From contig JAFGCD010000155.1 in the NCBI GenBank assembly GCA_016932835.1, positions 32,299 to 96,298 of the forward strand: a stretch of DNA of 64,000 nucleotides, written 5' to 3'. The DNA is from Sedimentisphaerales bacterium (GTDB lineage Bacteria > Planctomycetota > Phycisphaerae > Sedimentisphaerales > Anaerobacaceae). The notes beneath the pieces were generated by a model that worked only from the letters and a program-made list of their open reading frames with translations, searched no databases and was not told where the DNA came from. How positions within the stretch are numbered: the first letter of the stretch is position 1; each line of letters opens with the position of its first letter. Made by a program: the position numbers and the translations under genes. This document shows, in pieces, positions 9,405-17,899 of this stretch.

Positions 9405-10559
9405 TTATTTCTTGTTGGAATAGAATCCCTGACACTTGATTTTCAACAGGTCGCCGTCCTTGACCTGCACCGAAAACTCGTCGTTGAACCTTCGACTTTC
9501 GCCGCCTTCAGGCGGGGTTATCTCGAGATCGAATGTGTAACCGTTACGAATCTTCTCCTGTTTGACAACCTTCGTTATCCCGGTCTGGGACTTGACGGAT
9601 TCAATCTCGAACTCTTCTTCGTAATTGTTCAGAACGGTAATGTCATCACGCACCACCGCCTTGCCGGGCTCTGCATCGAAAAGGATGATGACCGGAGGAT
9701 TGATCACGAACCTCGACAGTGCACTGAACGGAATAGTCACGCTCTTGCATCCCGGATGGGTCAGGCTTATCTCGACGACTCCGTTGGTCAACCTTCTCAA
9801 CTGCTCCTTATTGGCCTTGAGCTTCAGAACGAACTTGGTCGCCTCGACCGAAGGATCGATTTCAGCGGTGATGGCGTTCACGGAGGATTTTATCCCTTGT
9901 ACGGAAAAAGGCTTGTCGTCGAGACTCGTCAATGTCACCTCAGGCAGCGCTTCATCGTCGTCCTTGAGCAGAAGATTCAGCCGCTTCGGCAGATAACTCA
10001 CCCGTTCGACAACCCGCCCCTTCATCGTTAGTGACACCTGCGGCGTCACGGGGTCGTTGGTAAAAACCTCGACATGCCTTGTAATCGGACCGGCACGTGA
10101 GACTGCGTGATACTTGATCTTGAGCACGCCGCTCTCGCCGGGCTTATATTCCTTCGGCTCCAGGGTAAACAGCGTACATCCGCAGTCCGGCTTGACATTC
10201 AGTATCTTCAGCAGCGCATCGCCTACATTCTTGAACCCGAACTCACAGATATTGTTGCTGGCCGGATCGATATCCCCGAAATTATGAACCAGCTTGTCGA
10301 ATCTGATCCTCGGCGCCGGGGCGTTGGGGTCCGCCTGGGCTGCAACATTCTTTTCAGCAGGTTTAGATTGCTGCGCCGCCGGTTCGGGTTTCGGAGGCAC
10401 AGGCTTCTGGGGCGCCGCGGCCTGCTCAGCCGGCTCTTCAGCCGCTCTTACAACAGGCTCGCTTTTCGCAGCAGATTTCTGGGCCTCTTCGCAGCCGGCC
10501 TGCGACAACAGAATACAACCAAGTCCCAAGAACACCAATATCAGCCAAACACTTTTCAT
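9405..10559 (-). CDS. DUF1573-domain lipoprotein
   Basis: A 384-residue lipoprotein. The signal peptide ends in the lipobox LSQAGC, followed by an Ala/Pro/Lys-rich linker to about residue 80. A DUF1573 module then begins with the typical IRFDKLVHNFGDIDPASN and continues with ILNVKPDCGCTLF, the Gly/Cys turn characteristic of these Ig-like domains. The rest of the chain (residues about 190-384) looks like one or two further Ig-like beta-sandwich modules, ending in VKDGDLLKIKCQGFYSNKK. DUF1573 proteins are common exported proteins of Planctomycetes and Bacteroidetes with no known reaction. The gene is 64 nt upstream of the cytochrome gene on the same strand and is probably the first gene of the secretion operon as seen here. 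Confidence 0.85.
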   Translation of the reverse strand: MKSVWLILVFLGLGCILLSQAGCEEAQKSAAKSEPVVRAAEEPAEQAAAPQKPVPPKPEPAAQQSKPAEKNVAAQADPNAPAPRIRFDKLVHNFGDIDPASNNICEFGFKNVGDALLKILNVKPDCGCTLFTLEPKEYKPGESGVLKIKYHAVSRAGPITRHVEVFTNDPVTPQVSLTMKGRVVERVSYLPKRLNLLLKDDDEALPEVTLTSLDDKPFSVQGIKSSVNAITAEIDPSVEATKFVLKLKANKEQLRRLTNGVVEISLTHPGCKSVTIPFSALSRFVINPPVIILFDAEPGKAVVRDDITVLNNYEEEFEIESVKSQTGITKVVKQEKIRNGYTFDLEITPPEGGESRRFNDEFSVQVKDGDLLKIKCQGFYSNKK

Positions 10560-10729
10560 ATCTCGATCTCCGAATAAAACGCCTTAAAAACCAGCCAAAT
10601 GTTCATTCTATCGGAAATTCGGCAGGCCATCAAACAATTTCCAACCCTATTACTAATGCCAAAGCCCCCCAAAGGTTCGTCCTCCCGCGAGAAAACCCGG
10701 CCCAGACAGGCCTTATATGCCCTTATCGC

Positions 10730-12166
10730 TCACGACTTTACTTTGATCTTCCCCAGGCGATAACGATTATTGTTGTCGTTATCGGGCAACGGCAGAGCGA
10801 TCTTCGGCGTGCCCGTCCGCGTGCCGATTGATATGTAAAGCTCATACATCCCGGCCTTTCGCACCCCGGGCCGCCAGTCGCCGTGCAGACGCGGCGAAAG
10901 TGCGAAGCCCGCCTCCTGGTTTGTTACCACCCCTGTATTCGGCTCGCAGGGAACCAGTGAGCCGACATCGAAACGCTCATCGACGAAAACGCCGACTATT
11001 CCGCCCTTGTCGTCTTTCAACGTCACCGCTGGAAAACCGCCCGGCAGGCACGGAGCGACACCCGCATTGCGCCACTTCGACGAGAACACCAGCTTCGAAT
11101 CAATATCAACCTCCATCGGCCACGACGCCTCAGTTAGTTGAAGCCGGTATCCAAGCCGAAGATTAATACGCCTGATCAAATCCCGATTACCCTCCTGAAA
11201 CTCCCGCGGCCACCAGTGAATAGACGCGTAGCTGGCGTGGTAATCCTCGACCGCCTGCAGATAGAGCCTTCCATCCTGCCAGTTCCCCCGATTCTTCGAC
11301 CCGCCGTAATGCTCGCACTCCAATACAACCGGCACTTTGGGCCAGAACGCCTGCGCAAGGTCTGCGTGGAAATAGGCATTCTCCCCGCCCTGAACCAATA
11401 TACTGTCGTCCCGCAGCGTCAGCCCGCGCTTGCACGCATATTCGATACTCTCGACGCCTCGGCCATGGCTGACAAAATCGTCGTTCGCCGCAAGCAGCGT
11501 CTTCTTGAAGTGCTTCAGATGCAAATCGATATGCCTGATAAGCGTCTTGCTCGAATAGGGAAGTTTGCTGCTGTGGTACGTGTGCCCCTCCCCCCATACG
11601 CCGAACGAGCCGATATCTATGAACGCTACTTCCTCGCTCCCGTCGTAGCGCTTCGCAAGAGCAGCAAGGAAGTTGCCCAGCTTCTCAAGAAAGACCGGGT
11701 CGTCATAATCCGGCTCCCAGAAGGGTCCGTCCTTATCGACGCCTTTACCAACTGTGAAGTTGTACCCTTTCGCTCCTGCCTTCTCGACCCATCGCGGCGT
11801 GGCATAACGCATCCACGATTCGCTGCACGTAATCCGAAGCGCAATCTGCTTGCCCTTATCCAGCCAGCGCTGCGCAGGAACATCAAGGGCCGACCAATCG
11901 AATTTGCCCTCTGCAGGCTCCAGATACGACCACGGAATGCGAAGGTAGATATGGCTCAAGCCGGGAAAATCATCCAGCGTATCCGACGGCGCCAGCTTCG
12001 AGCCGTAATTCGTCGGAATATTGGAATAATAATGAAATCCCCATCCCATCCCCGGATTGACAAGCGCTTCGCCGGTATCCCCCGGATGAACAACAACGAC
12101 GTCGGCGCCGGCTGAAATCGAGCAGCCCATCAGCAACAAACACGCAATCCATTTCTTACCATGCAT
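10730..12166 (-). CDS. Exported DUF4832/DUF4874 glycosidase-like protein
   Basis: The ORF track starts at 12340, but the real start is probably the ATG at 12166. It has AGAGG about 10 nt upstream and begins a clean signal sequence (MHGKKWIACLLLMGCSISAGA), giving 478 residues. The mature N-terminus carries the DUF4874 hallmark NPGMGWGFHYYSN, followed by LRIPWSYLEPAEGKFDW, the sort of segment seen in beta/alpha-barrel glycosidase-like proteins (PxxGxxDWxxLD). The C-terminal DUF4832 part is beta-rich (ASWPMEVDIDSKLVFSSKWRNAGVAPCLPG). Members are thought to act on polysaccharides but no reaction is established. The gene stands alone between the DUF1573 gene and a divergent small gene. A possible lipobox (LLMGC) means it could be a lipoprotein. 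Confidence 0.8.
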   Translation of the reverse strand: MHGKKWIACLLLMGCSISAGADVVVVHPGDTGEALVNPGMGWGFHYYSNIPTNYGSKLAPSDTLDDFPGLSHIYLRIPWSYLEPAEGKFDWSALDVPAQRWLDKGKQIALRITCSESWMRYATPRWVEKAGAKGYNFTVGKGVDKDGPFWEPDYDDPVFLEKLGNFLAALAKRYDGSEEVAFIDIGSFGVWGEGHTYHSSKLPYSSKTLIRHIDLHLKHFKKTLLAANDDFVSHGRGVESIEYACKRGLTLRDDSILVQGGENAYFHADLAQAFWPKVPVVLECEHYGGSKNRGNWQDGRLYLQAVEDYHASYASIHWWPREFQEGNRDLIRRINLRLGYRLQLTEASWPMEVDIDSKLVFSSKWRNAGVAPCLPGGFPAVTLKDDKGGIVGVFVDERFDVGSLVPCEPNTGVVTNQEAGFALSPRLHGDWRPGVRKAGMYELYISIGTRTGTPKIALPLPDNDNNNRYRLGKIKVKS

Positions 12167-12368
12167 TTCTCTAACCTCTTCTTTTTGGACATCTCGACAA
12201 ATGACACTACGACATAAACAAAGCCAGTGAACATTGTCCTTTGGGAACAGGTTGGTGTCAAAGTCTTCTTGCGAAACATCTCGCAGAAAAGCGCCGATTC
12301 GATTGCTTTTCTTCCCTTGTGCGGCGATAATAGTCTCCAACCGTTTCGCTCGATCAGGAAATCATGGA

Positions 12369-12767
12369 ATGATGAAAAAGAAGGACATCAAGCTGTTCGT
12401 CAGGCGGACTCTGGGCTGTGCCTGCCCCGAAGAAGTATTCGATCGGATTGAATGTCGAAGCGACGTTAGCTCAGGCTGCGGCATTGTCCTGGATTACGAG
12501 ATCGATGTCGGCGGCAGGCTGCTTGTTTTTGTACTTATATTAGGCCAAGCCGAAGCCGTCGAGCCCGTTGTCACCGCCCTTGTCCGGGCGGGTACGGAGA
12601 AGAGAGACCGGGAAGGATTCAACAGGATTCGACTTGTGCTTCTAAGCGATGACCCGGAAGCGGTATCGAAGACCGCATTCGAGGCCTTCGAGTCACTCGA
12701 CACCGATGAGAAAGTGCATCTGCACGTTCTCTCCAATAACGATTTTCCGAATGAGCGAGCCGGCTGA
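12369..12767 (+). CDS. Small conserved protein with GCxCPEEVF motif
   Basis: The ORF track begins at 12234, but homology-like sequence begins with MMKKKDIKLFVRRTLGCACPEEVFDRIE. Tandem ATGs stand at 12369 and 12372, with AGGA about ten bases upstream, giving about 132 residues. The N-terminal GCACPEEVF motif has two cysteines in a CxC arrangement, which could bind metal or be redox-active; this is inference only. The rest is an alpha/beta segment (GRLLVFVLILGQ, RIRLVLLSDDPEAV, EKVHLHVLSNNDF) without a signal peptide, so it is probably cytoplasmic. I recognise the motif as recurring in small uncharacterised bacterial proteins but cannot name a function. It lies 69 nt upstream of the nucleoside-hydrolase-like gene and diverges from the DUF4832 gene. 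Confidence 0.7.
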   Translation: MMKKKDIKLFVRRTLGCACPEEVFDRIECRSDVSSGCGIVLDYEIDVGGRLLVFVLILGQAEAVEPVVTALVRAGTEKRDREGFNRIRLVLLSDDPEAVSKTAFEAFESLDTDEKVHLHVLSNNDFPNERAG

Positions 12768-12836
12768 AGGAGAAGAGTGACTCACTTCAAAAACAGAAAT
12801 CTTGATGACCTTACGTGAAAGGAATAGGGCTGGCGA

Positions 12837-13910
12837 ATGGATACGACAAGAGAATACTCGAAGCCAATTGTCACGCTGGTATTTAGCAGCTTATTCTGCG
12901 CGATTCTGTTTTGTTCTTCGGGCTGGGCGGCGAACAAACCTGTTAAGATCATCTTCGATACCGATATGGCCGAGGATGTGGATGATGCCGGAACACTGGC
13001 CCTGCTGCACGCCCTGGCCGATAACGGCGAGGCCGAGATCCTCGCCTGCATGGTCTCCTCGAAAAACGAATGGGCATGCCCCTGCCTCGATGCAATCAAT
13101 ACCTGGTACGGCCGGGGCGACCTGCCGATCGGCTACCAAACCGGCCACAAGTACGGTTACCTCAACGAAAAAGACGCCGACCGCGCCACGCCCTCGAGAT
13201 ATGTCGAGGCCGTGGCCAGGGCCTTCCCGCACGACCTTGAAAAGAGCAGCGACGCACCCGAAGCCGCAGGCCTGTATCGCAAGATCCTTGCAGCCCAGCC
13301 GGACAGCAGCGTCACAATCGTCACTGTCGGCTTCCTTACGAATCTCAAGAACCTGCTCGATTCCAGGCCGGATGAATACAGCACCTTGGACGGCGAGGCC
13401 CTGGTAAAACAAAAGGTCAGGCAGTGGGTGTGTATGGGCGGGCTCTTCCCCAACGGTAAATTTCCCAACGGCGGCGGCGAATACAACCTCATGTGGGATA
13501 CCGTCGCCTCGATCAGAGCAACCAACGACTGGCCCACCCCTGTTGTCTTCAGCGGTTTTAACATCGGCGCAAGGATCAAAACAGGCGCCCGCCTTCGCCT
13601 GACATCCGAAGACAATCCGGCCCGTGCCTGTTATCAACACTATAATGGCCTGAACAACCGCGAAAGCTGGGACCAAAGCGCCCTGCTCTATGCGGTGCGC
13701 GGCCCGCGCGACTACTGGAAACTGTCCGAACCGGGTTTCTGCCTGATGCACAACCGCGTAACCCATGGCTACAGCGAATGGATCCCCTCGCCCAAAAAGG
13801 GCCACCGGTACTTGATTGAGAAAATGCCGCCGGGCCAGGTGGCCGAAATCATCGAGGACCTTATGGTGCAGCCCCCTCGTCGCGACCAACTCTCGCCCAA
13901 ACCCGACTGA
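12837..13910 (+). CDS. Exported nucleoside hydrolase-like (IUNH family) protein
   Basis: A 357-residue protein with a signal peptide (about residues 10-31, ending CSSGWAA) and then the calcium-binding signature of inosine/uridine-preferring nucleoside hydrolases, KIIFDTDMAEDVDD. VTIVTVGFLTNLKNLL is the usual third conserved block (TxxPLTNxA in classical members). Nucleoside hydrolases cleave the N-glycosidic bond of ribonucleosides. Extracytoplasmic planctomycete members are often of unknown substrate, and the reaction here is inferred from the family. The large antisense ORF 12891..14168 (-) is a shadow of this gene: its frame has no recognisable motif, while this strand shows the Asp cluster and a secretion signal. 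AAAGGA lies about 14 nt before the ATG. Confidence 0.88.
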   Translation: MDTTREYSKPIVTLVFSSLFCAILFCSSGWAANKPVKIIFDTDMAEDVDDAGTLALLHALADNGEAEILACMVSSKNEWACPCLDAINTWYGRGDLPIGYQTGHKYGYLNEKDADRATPSRYVEAVARAFPHDLEKSSDAPEAAGLYRKILAAQPDSSVTIVTVGFLTNLKNLLDSRPDEYSTLDGEALVKQKVRQWVCMGGLFPNGKFPNGGGEYNLMWDTVASIRATNDWPTPVVFSGFNIGARIKTGARLRLTSEDNPARACYQHYNGLNNRESWDQSALLYAVRGPRDYWKLSEPGFCLMHNRVTHGYSEWIPSPKKGHRYLIEKMPPGQVAEIIEDLMVQPPRRDQLSPKPD

Positions 13911-14189
13911 GCCTGCGATAAGACCTGCGCCACCGGCGGCGACAAATCTCACCCTGTGGAGTGATTTTTTGTCACTTATTATCGGCTCATCGACCGATAT
14001 TCTCAGTGGGCATGGTCCCGGTACGGCCTCGTTGCGCGCCGATTGAGCGATGAAAATGAGGGTTGCCCGGGTCACAGGCCCCTTCTTGCTGCGGCCGGCA
14101 GTCCTTGCAGGACAAAGCCGAACCCGGTAGCATAAGACAGTTGAACCGATACCCGAACTGGCAGGCATGAGTTTGAACGGGGTGTGAAT

Positions 14190-15167
14190 ATGGGAAAAAA
14201 TGGGCCGCAGATAAGCGTCGTCGCACCGCTCCTCGATGAACAGGATAATATCAGGCCTCTATACGAGCAGATTACCGAGACGCTCGCCGGCAGGTATGAA
14301 TACGAGATAGTGCTCGTTGACGACGGCAGCACCGACAGAAGCTTCGAGATACTAACCGAATTGCACAAGGCCGACGACAGGGTGAGAGTTATCCGCTTTC
14401 GGAAAAATTTCGGCCAGACGGCCGCACTCAGTGCAGGCTTCGCCCACGCTCGCGGCGAAATCGTCATCGCACTCGACGCCGACCTCCAAAACGACCCCGC
14501 CGACATACCGAGAATGATCGACAAACTCAATGAAGGATTCGACGTCGTCAGCGGGTGGAGAAAGGAAAGACACGATAAACTCATAACAAGGCTGATACCC
14601 TCGAAGATGGCAAACTGGCTGATCTCAAAGATCACCGGCGTCGCCCTGCACGACTATGGCTGTACGCTCAAGGCATATCGAAAAGAGGTCCTCAACGAGA
14701 CCAACCTCTACGGCGAGATGCACCGATTCATACCGGCACATGCCAGTTGGAGCGGCGCGAAAATCGCAGAGATAGTCGTAAACCATCGGCCCAGAACCGC
14801 CGGCGCCGCCAAATACGGCCTGGCAAGAACGTGGAAAGTAGTCCTGGACCTCATCACGGTAAAGTTCCTCGGCTCATACTCCACAAAACCGATATACATC
14901 TTCGGCGGCCTCGGGCTGCTCAGCACCCTCGGAGCGATAGTCTTCGGCCTGACCGTAATCTATCAGAAGCTCGCCCGCGGAACCGATATGAGCGGCAATC
15001 CCCTGCTGATACTTACCGCCGTGATGATTATCGCAACCATCCAGTTCATACTAATGGGACTGCTCGCCGAACTTCTCGTCAGAACTTATCACGAATCACA
15101 AAACCGCCCCACCTACGTAATCAGAGAAACACTCGAACAGGGCGAAAAAAAGGCGCCAAGCCAATGA
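14190..15167 (+). CDS. Family 2 glycosyltransferase with C-terminal membrane helices (ArnC/DPM1-like)
   Basis: A 325-residue GT2 enzyme. The cytosolic catalytic domain starts at the N-terminus (QISVVAPLLDEQDNI) and shows VLVDDGSTDRS, RKNFGQTAALSAGF and the metal-binding ALDADLQNDP. The last 90 residues carry two membrane helices (YIFGGLGLLSTLGAIVFGLTVI and LLILTAVMIIATIQFILMGLLAELL). Enzymes of this layout load a sugar onto polyprenyl phosphate; the GT39-like proteins that follow would be natural users of such a donor. The ORF track starts at a GTG (14184); the ATG two codons later with GGGGTG upstream is preferred. Its stop overlaps the next start (ATGA), so it is coupled to the GT39-like gene. 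This is the first gene of the 14-27 kb glycan island. Confidence 0.92.
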   Translation: MGKNGPQISVVAPLLDEQDNIRPLYEQITETLAGRYEYEIVLVDDGSTDRSFEILTELHKADDRVRVIRFRKNFGQTAALSAGFAHARGEIVIALDADLQNDPADIPRMIDKLNEGFDVVSGWRKERHDKLITRLIPSKMANWLISKITGVALHDYGCTLKAYRKEVLNETNLYGEMHRFIPAHASWSGAKIAEIVVNHRPRTAGAAKYGLARTWKVVLDLITVKFLGSYSTKPIYIFGGLGLLSTLGAIVFGLTVIYQKLARGTDMSGNPLLILTAVMIIATIQFILMGLLAELLVRTYHESQNRPTYVIRETLEQGEKKAPSQ

Positions 15168-17101
15168 GCAAACATCGCCATAAAATCAGGACTGCCAAAA
15201 AACGTCACGAGACTTTGCCTCAATCGGGCAAGCCTATGTCCCAAACGCGAAAATCGGCCCTGCTCATCACGCTGGTCGCGGCCCTGGCCGGCATCCCCTT
15301 TGCCCTGGGCAAGCATTTCGAGTTCAACAGCCCCTGCGCCTTTGACGGCGGGGCATACGTTTACTCCGCAGCCCACATCCTCGACGGCGCCGAAATAGGC
15401 GTCGAAGAGATACCGAGCGCCCAGTTGGGTACGCTCCTGGTCAATATGCTCGGCGTAAAGCTCTTCGGCTTCAACGACTTCGGGCCAAAGCTCATCCAAA
15501 TGCTCCTCCAGGCCGGCGCGCTTGTCCTGATGTTCATCGCAATTAGAAGACTCTTCGGCTCGATACTGCCGGCCGCCGTCGCTGTCATCGTGGCATCGGT
15601 CTATCTCTCGGCGCCGCTGATCGCAAAATACGGCAATGTCAAAGAACAGTACATGATCGCCTTCATGATCGCCGGAGCAAGCTGTTTCGTCTTGTACGAA
15701 TTGAACGGCAAATGGCCCCTCGCCCTCGCCGCAGGCGCCCTGGCGAGTTTCGCGCCGCTGTTCAAGCAGACCGGAATGTCCGTAATCGGCGCGATCGGAT
15801 TGTACGTCGTCGCCCAGCCTTTCCTCAAACACAAAACCTTTAAGCAGATGGGGCGTGACATCCTCCTGCTGCTGGCGGGCCTGGCCCTTGCGATGGCGCC
15901 GCTGTACATCTGGATACTCGGCTGGGACGTACAGATGAACCTGCCCTACAGCTTCGTCGGCTACGTCTTCGCCAAGTTCATCCCCGCCGGCTCCGAAGCC
16001 GCCCAGGCCGCGCCGGACTACATCGGCGCAAGCCGCAAGCTCGTATCGTTCTCGGAGCAATGGCCCCGAGTCCTGAGATACTACCGCCTGCTGATGCTCC
16101 CGATTGCCCTGGCCCTCGGAGCAATCGTTGTCAGGCTCCTGCGGCTTGCCTGGCCCCGTATCGCAGGAAGGAAAATCGAGCCGAAAAATTACGACCGGTT
16201 CGTACTCCTCTTCGCTGTCTGGTGGCTGCTGGATATGGCCTTCGTCTGGATCAGCCCGCGCTCCTACGAACAGTACTACCTGCCTTTGAACGCCTCAGCA
16301 GCAATGCTCGGCGGGTACTTGGTAATAACTTATTGGCAGGCCGCCCGAAACGCAGACTCGGCAGGAAGGCGAATCGCCGCACTTGCCCTCGCGCTGATAG
16401 CAATGGTCGGCATGTCATGGCACATATTCTTCGGGATAACCACAAGCCCCCACAGCGGCACAAAATACCCTCGACCCGCACGGGGTTATTTGCAGAAGCT
16501 CGATGAAATCGCCGACCGCCGGGAGAAAAAGGCAAAAGGCCCCTGGGAAGTAGTCGGCGAGTACATACGGAACAACTCACAGCCGAACGATAAGATGTAC
16601 GTCTGGGGCTGGTATCCCGGAATGTACGTTGCCGCAGGGCGATTCAGCTCGGCCTCGAAGGCCTGCACCCTCCCGCGACCCGCCGTCGGCGAAATGAAGC
16701 AAATCGTCGCCCAATTGATCGAGGAATTTACCCGCGAAATGCCAAAGTTCATCGTTGACTCGCGCAAACTCCACATACCCACCGACAGGCCGCCGTATGT
16801 CCTCTGGCCTGTGGTGCCGAAAGGCTTCGCCCAAATGGCGAACAACGGGTTCATCCCGAATAACGACCGCATAATAGAAACATACGATAAGCAGTGGGCC
16901 GACATGCTCAAAACAAGATTCGACGAGGCCGAAGCCCTGCGATACCAGGCCCTGGCGCCTCTGAGGAAATTCATCAGGGATAACTATGACGTCGTCGAAC
17001 CCGATCAGTATGTGGCTATCAAAGACGGAGTCTTTCTCATAATCCACAGACAATTCAGCCAGCACGTCCTTTTCCAGAGAAAACAAACCCCTAAGCCGTA
17101 G
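15164..17101 (+). CDS. Integral membrane glycosyltransferase, GT39/ArnT-like (GT-C fold)
   Basis: The ORF track extends this frame back to 14747 inside the GT2 gene; the real start is the ATG at 15164, which overlaps the GT2 stop as ATGA, giving 645 residues. After a basic N-terminus comes the first helix (ALLITLVAALAGIPFAL). A long loop with FNSPCAFDGGAYVYSAAHIL follows, holding the acidic residue expected in the first extracytoplasmic loop of GT-C enzymes. About ten further helices run to residue 445, and then a C-terminal soluble domain of about 200 residues (DKMYVWGWYPGMYVAAGRFS). GT-C enzymes transfer sugars from polyprenyl-phosphate donors on the outer face of the membrane. The acceptor is unknown; a lipid-linked glycan or surface protein is likely given the neighbours. 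Confidence 0.82.
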   Translation: MSKHRHKIRTAKKRHETLPQSGKPMSQTRKSALLITLVAALAGIPFALGKHFEFNSPCAFDGGAYVYSAAHILDGAEIGVEEIPSAQLGTLLVNMLGVKLFGFNDFGPKLIQMLLQAGALVLMFIAIRRLFGSILPAAVAVIVASVYLSAPLIAKYGNVKEQYMIAFMIAGASCFVLYELNGKWPLALAAGALASFAPLFKQTGMSVIGAIGLYVVAQPFLKHKTFKQMGRDILLLLAGLALAMAPLYIWILGWDVQMNLPYSFVGYVFAKFIPAGSEAAQAAPDYIGASRKLVSFSEQWPRVLRYYRLLMLPIALALGAIVVRLLRLAWPRIAGRKIEPKNYDRFVLLFAVWWLLDMAFVWISPRSYEQYYLPLNASAAMLGGYLVITYWQAARNADSAGRRIAALALALIAMVGMSWHIFFGITTSPHSGTKYPRPARGYLQKLDEIADRREKKAKGPWEVVGEYIRNNSQPNDKMYVWGWYPGMYVAAGRFSSASKACTLPRPAVGEMKQIVAQLIEEFTREMPKFIVDSRKLHIPTDRPPYVLWPVVPKGFAQMANNGFIPNNDRIIETYDKQWADMLKTRFDEAEALRYQALAPLRKFIRDNYDVVEPDQYVAIKDGVFLIIHRQFSQHVLFQRKQTPKP

Positions 17102-17129
17102 CCGGATCTCGATAAGCGCGAAACAACAA

Positions 17130-17840
17130 ATGGATGATGCCCTCAAAGAACAACAGGACCTTTACGATGAAACCTGGAGAAAGGGCCTCGAAGCGGGAAA
17201 AGAAGAACGCGGCAACCTGCAGACAAACCTCGAATTCCTCAAAACAATCGATGTGCTTAAACCGGGCGACAAAATCCTGGAGATAGGCTGCGGTATCGGG
17301 ACCATAGTATCGAGACTCAGCGCCGAGGGGTATTCCGTCGCCGGCATCGATATATCGCGACGCGCAATCGCCTACGGCCTCGAGAAGTACGGCGACATCA
17401 ATCTGGAGGTCCAGGCCGCAGAAACCCTGCCCTACGAGAATCAATCATTCGATGTCGTGCTGAGCTTCGACCTGCTCGAACATATCGCCGACGTCGATAG
17501 GCATGTAGCTGAAGTCTCGCGCGTCCTGCGCCCCGAAGGCCGCTATCTCTTTCAAACGCCCAACAAATATTCCAACGCTATCGCCGAAACACTTTCACAC
17601 AAATCCCTGAAATGGCGCCGCGCCCACCCCTCGCTGCATACGCCGCGACAGTTGAAACGCCGCCTGGCGGCGCATGGCTTCGAGGCCCGCTTCATCAAGA
17701 TGAACACGATAAACGAATTCACGCTTGCAAAACTGCGAAAAAGAATCGGGCCTGTCAGCGGTATCTTCAAGCACGTCGATTTCCGCCGGCTGCCGCTCTG
17801 TCTCCAAACAAACCTGTATGTCATTGCTCGCAAAACGTAG
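17130..17840 (+). CDS. Class I SAM-dependent methyltransferase (first of four in the glycan island)
   Basis: A 236-residue soluble methyltransferase. Motif I is ILEIGCGIGTIVSRL at about residues 49-63, the acidic residue of the second strand is in VAGIDISRRAI, motif II-like FDVVLSFDLLEHIADVDRHV follows, and motif III-like RVLRPEGRYLFQTPN completes the SAM fold (UbiG/Methyltransf_11 type). No membrane segment is present. In surface-polysaccharide clusters such enzymes commonly methylate a sugar hydroxyl or cap a chain; the substrate here is unknown. It lies 28 nt after the first GT39-like gene and 59 nt before the second. Confidence 0.88.
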   Translation: MDDALKEQQDLYDETWRKGLEAGKEERGNLQTNLEFLKTIDVLKPGDKILEIGCGIGTIVSRLSAEGYSVAGIDISRRAIAYGLEKYGDINLEVQAAETLPYENQSFDVVLSFDLLEHIADVDRHVAEVSRVLRPEGRYLFQTPNKYSNAIAETLSHKSLKWRRAHPSLHTPRQLKRRLAAHGFEARFIKMNTINEFTLAKLRKRIGPVSGIFKHVDFRRLPLCLQTNLYVIARKT

Positions 17841-17899
17841 ATAATGCTGATCCGGTTCACCGGAAGTTACGATAAATTCGTATTCACAAGAAGACTTTT

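Noticed and set aside
12891-14168. 425-residue minus-strand ORF
   Set aside because: It is antisense to the nucleoside-hydrolase-like gene, which has a signal peptide and the DTDMxxDVDD metal motif. The antisense frame shows no family motif and is explained by codon periodicity.
14747-15163. N-terminal extension of the GT39-like ORF
   Set aside because: It lies wholly inside the GT2 gene in another frame and is basic and low in hydrophobic residues. The ATGA overlap at 15164 gives a normal start.
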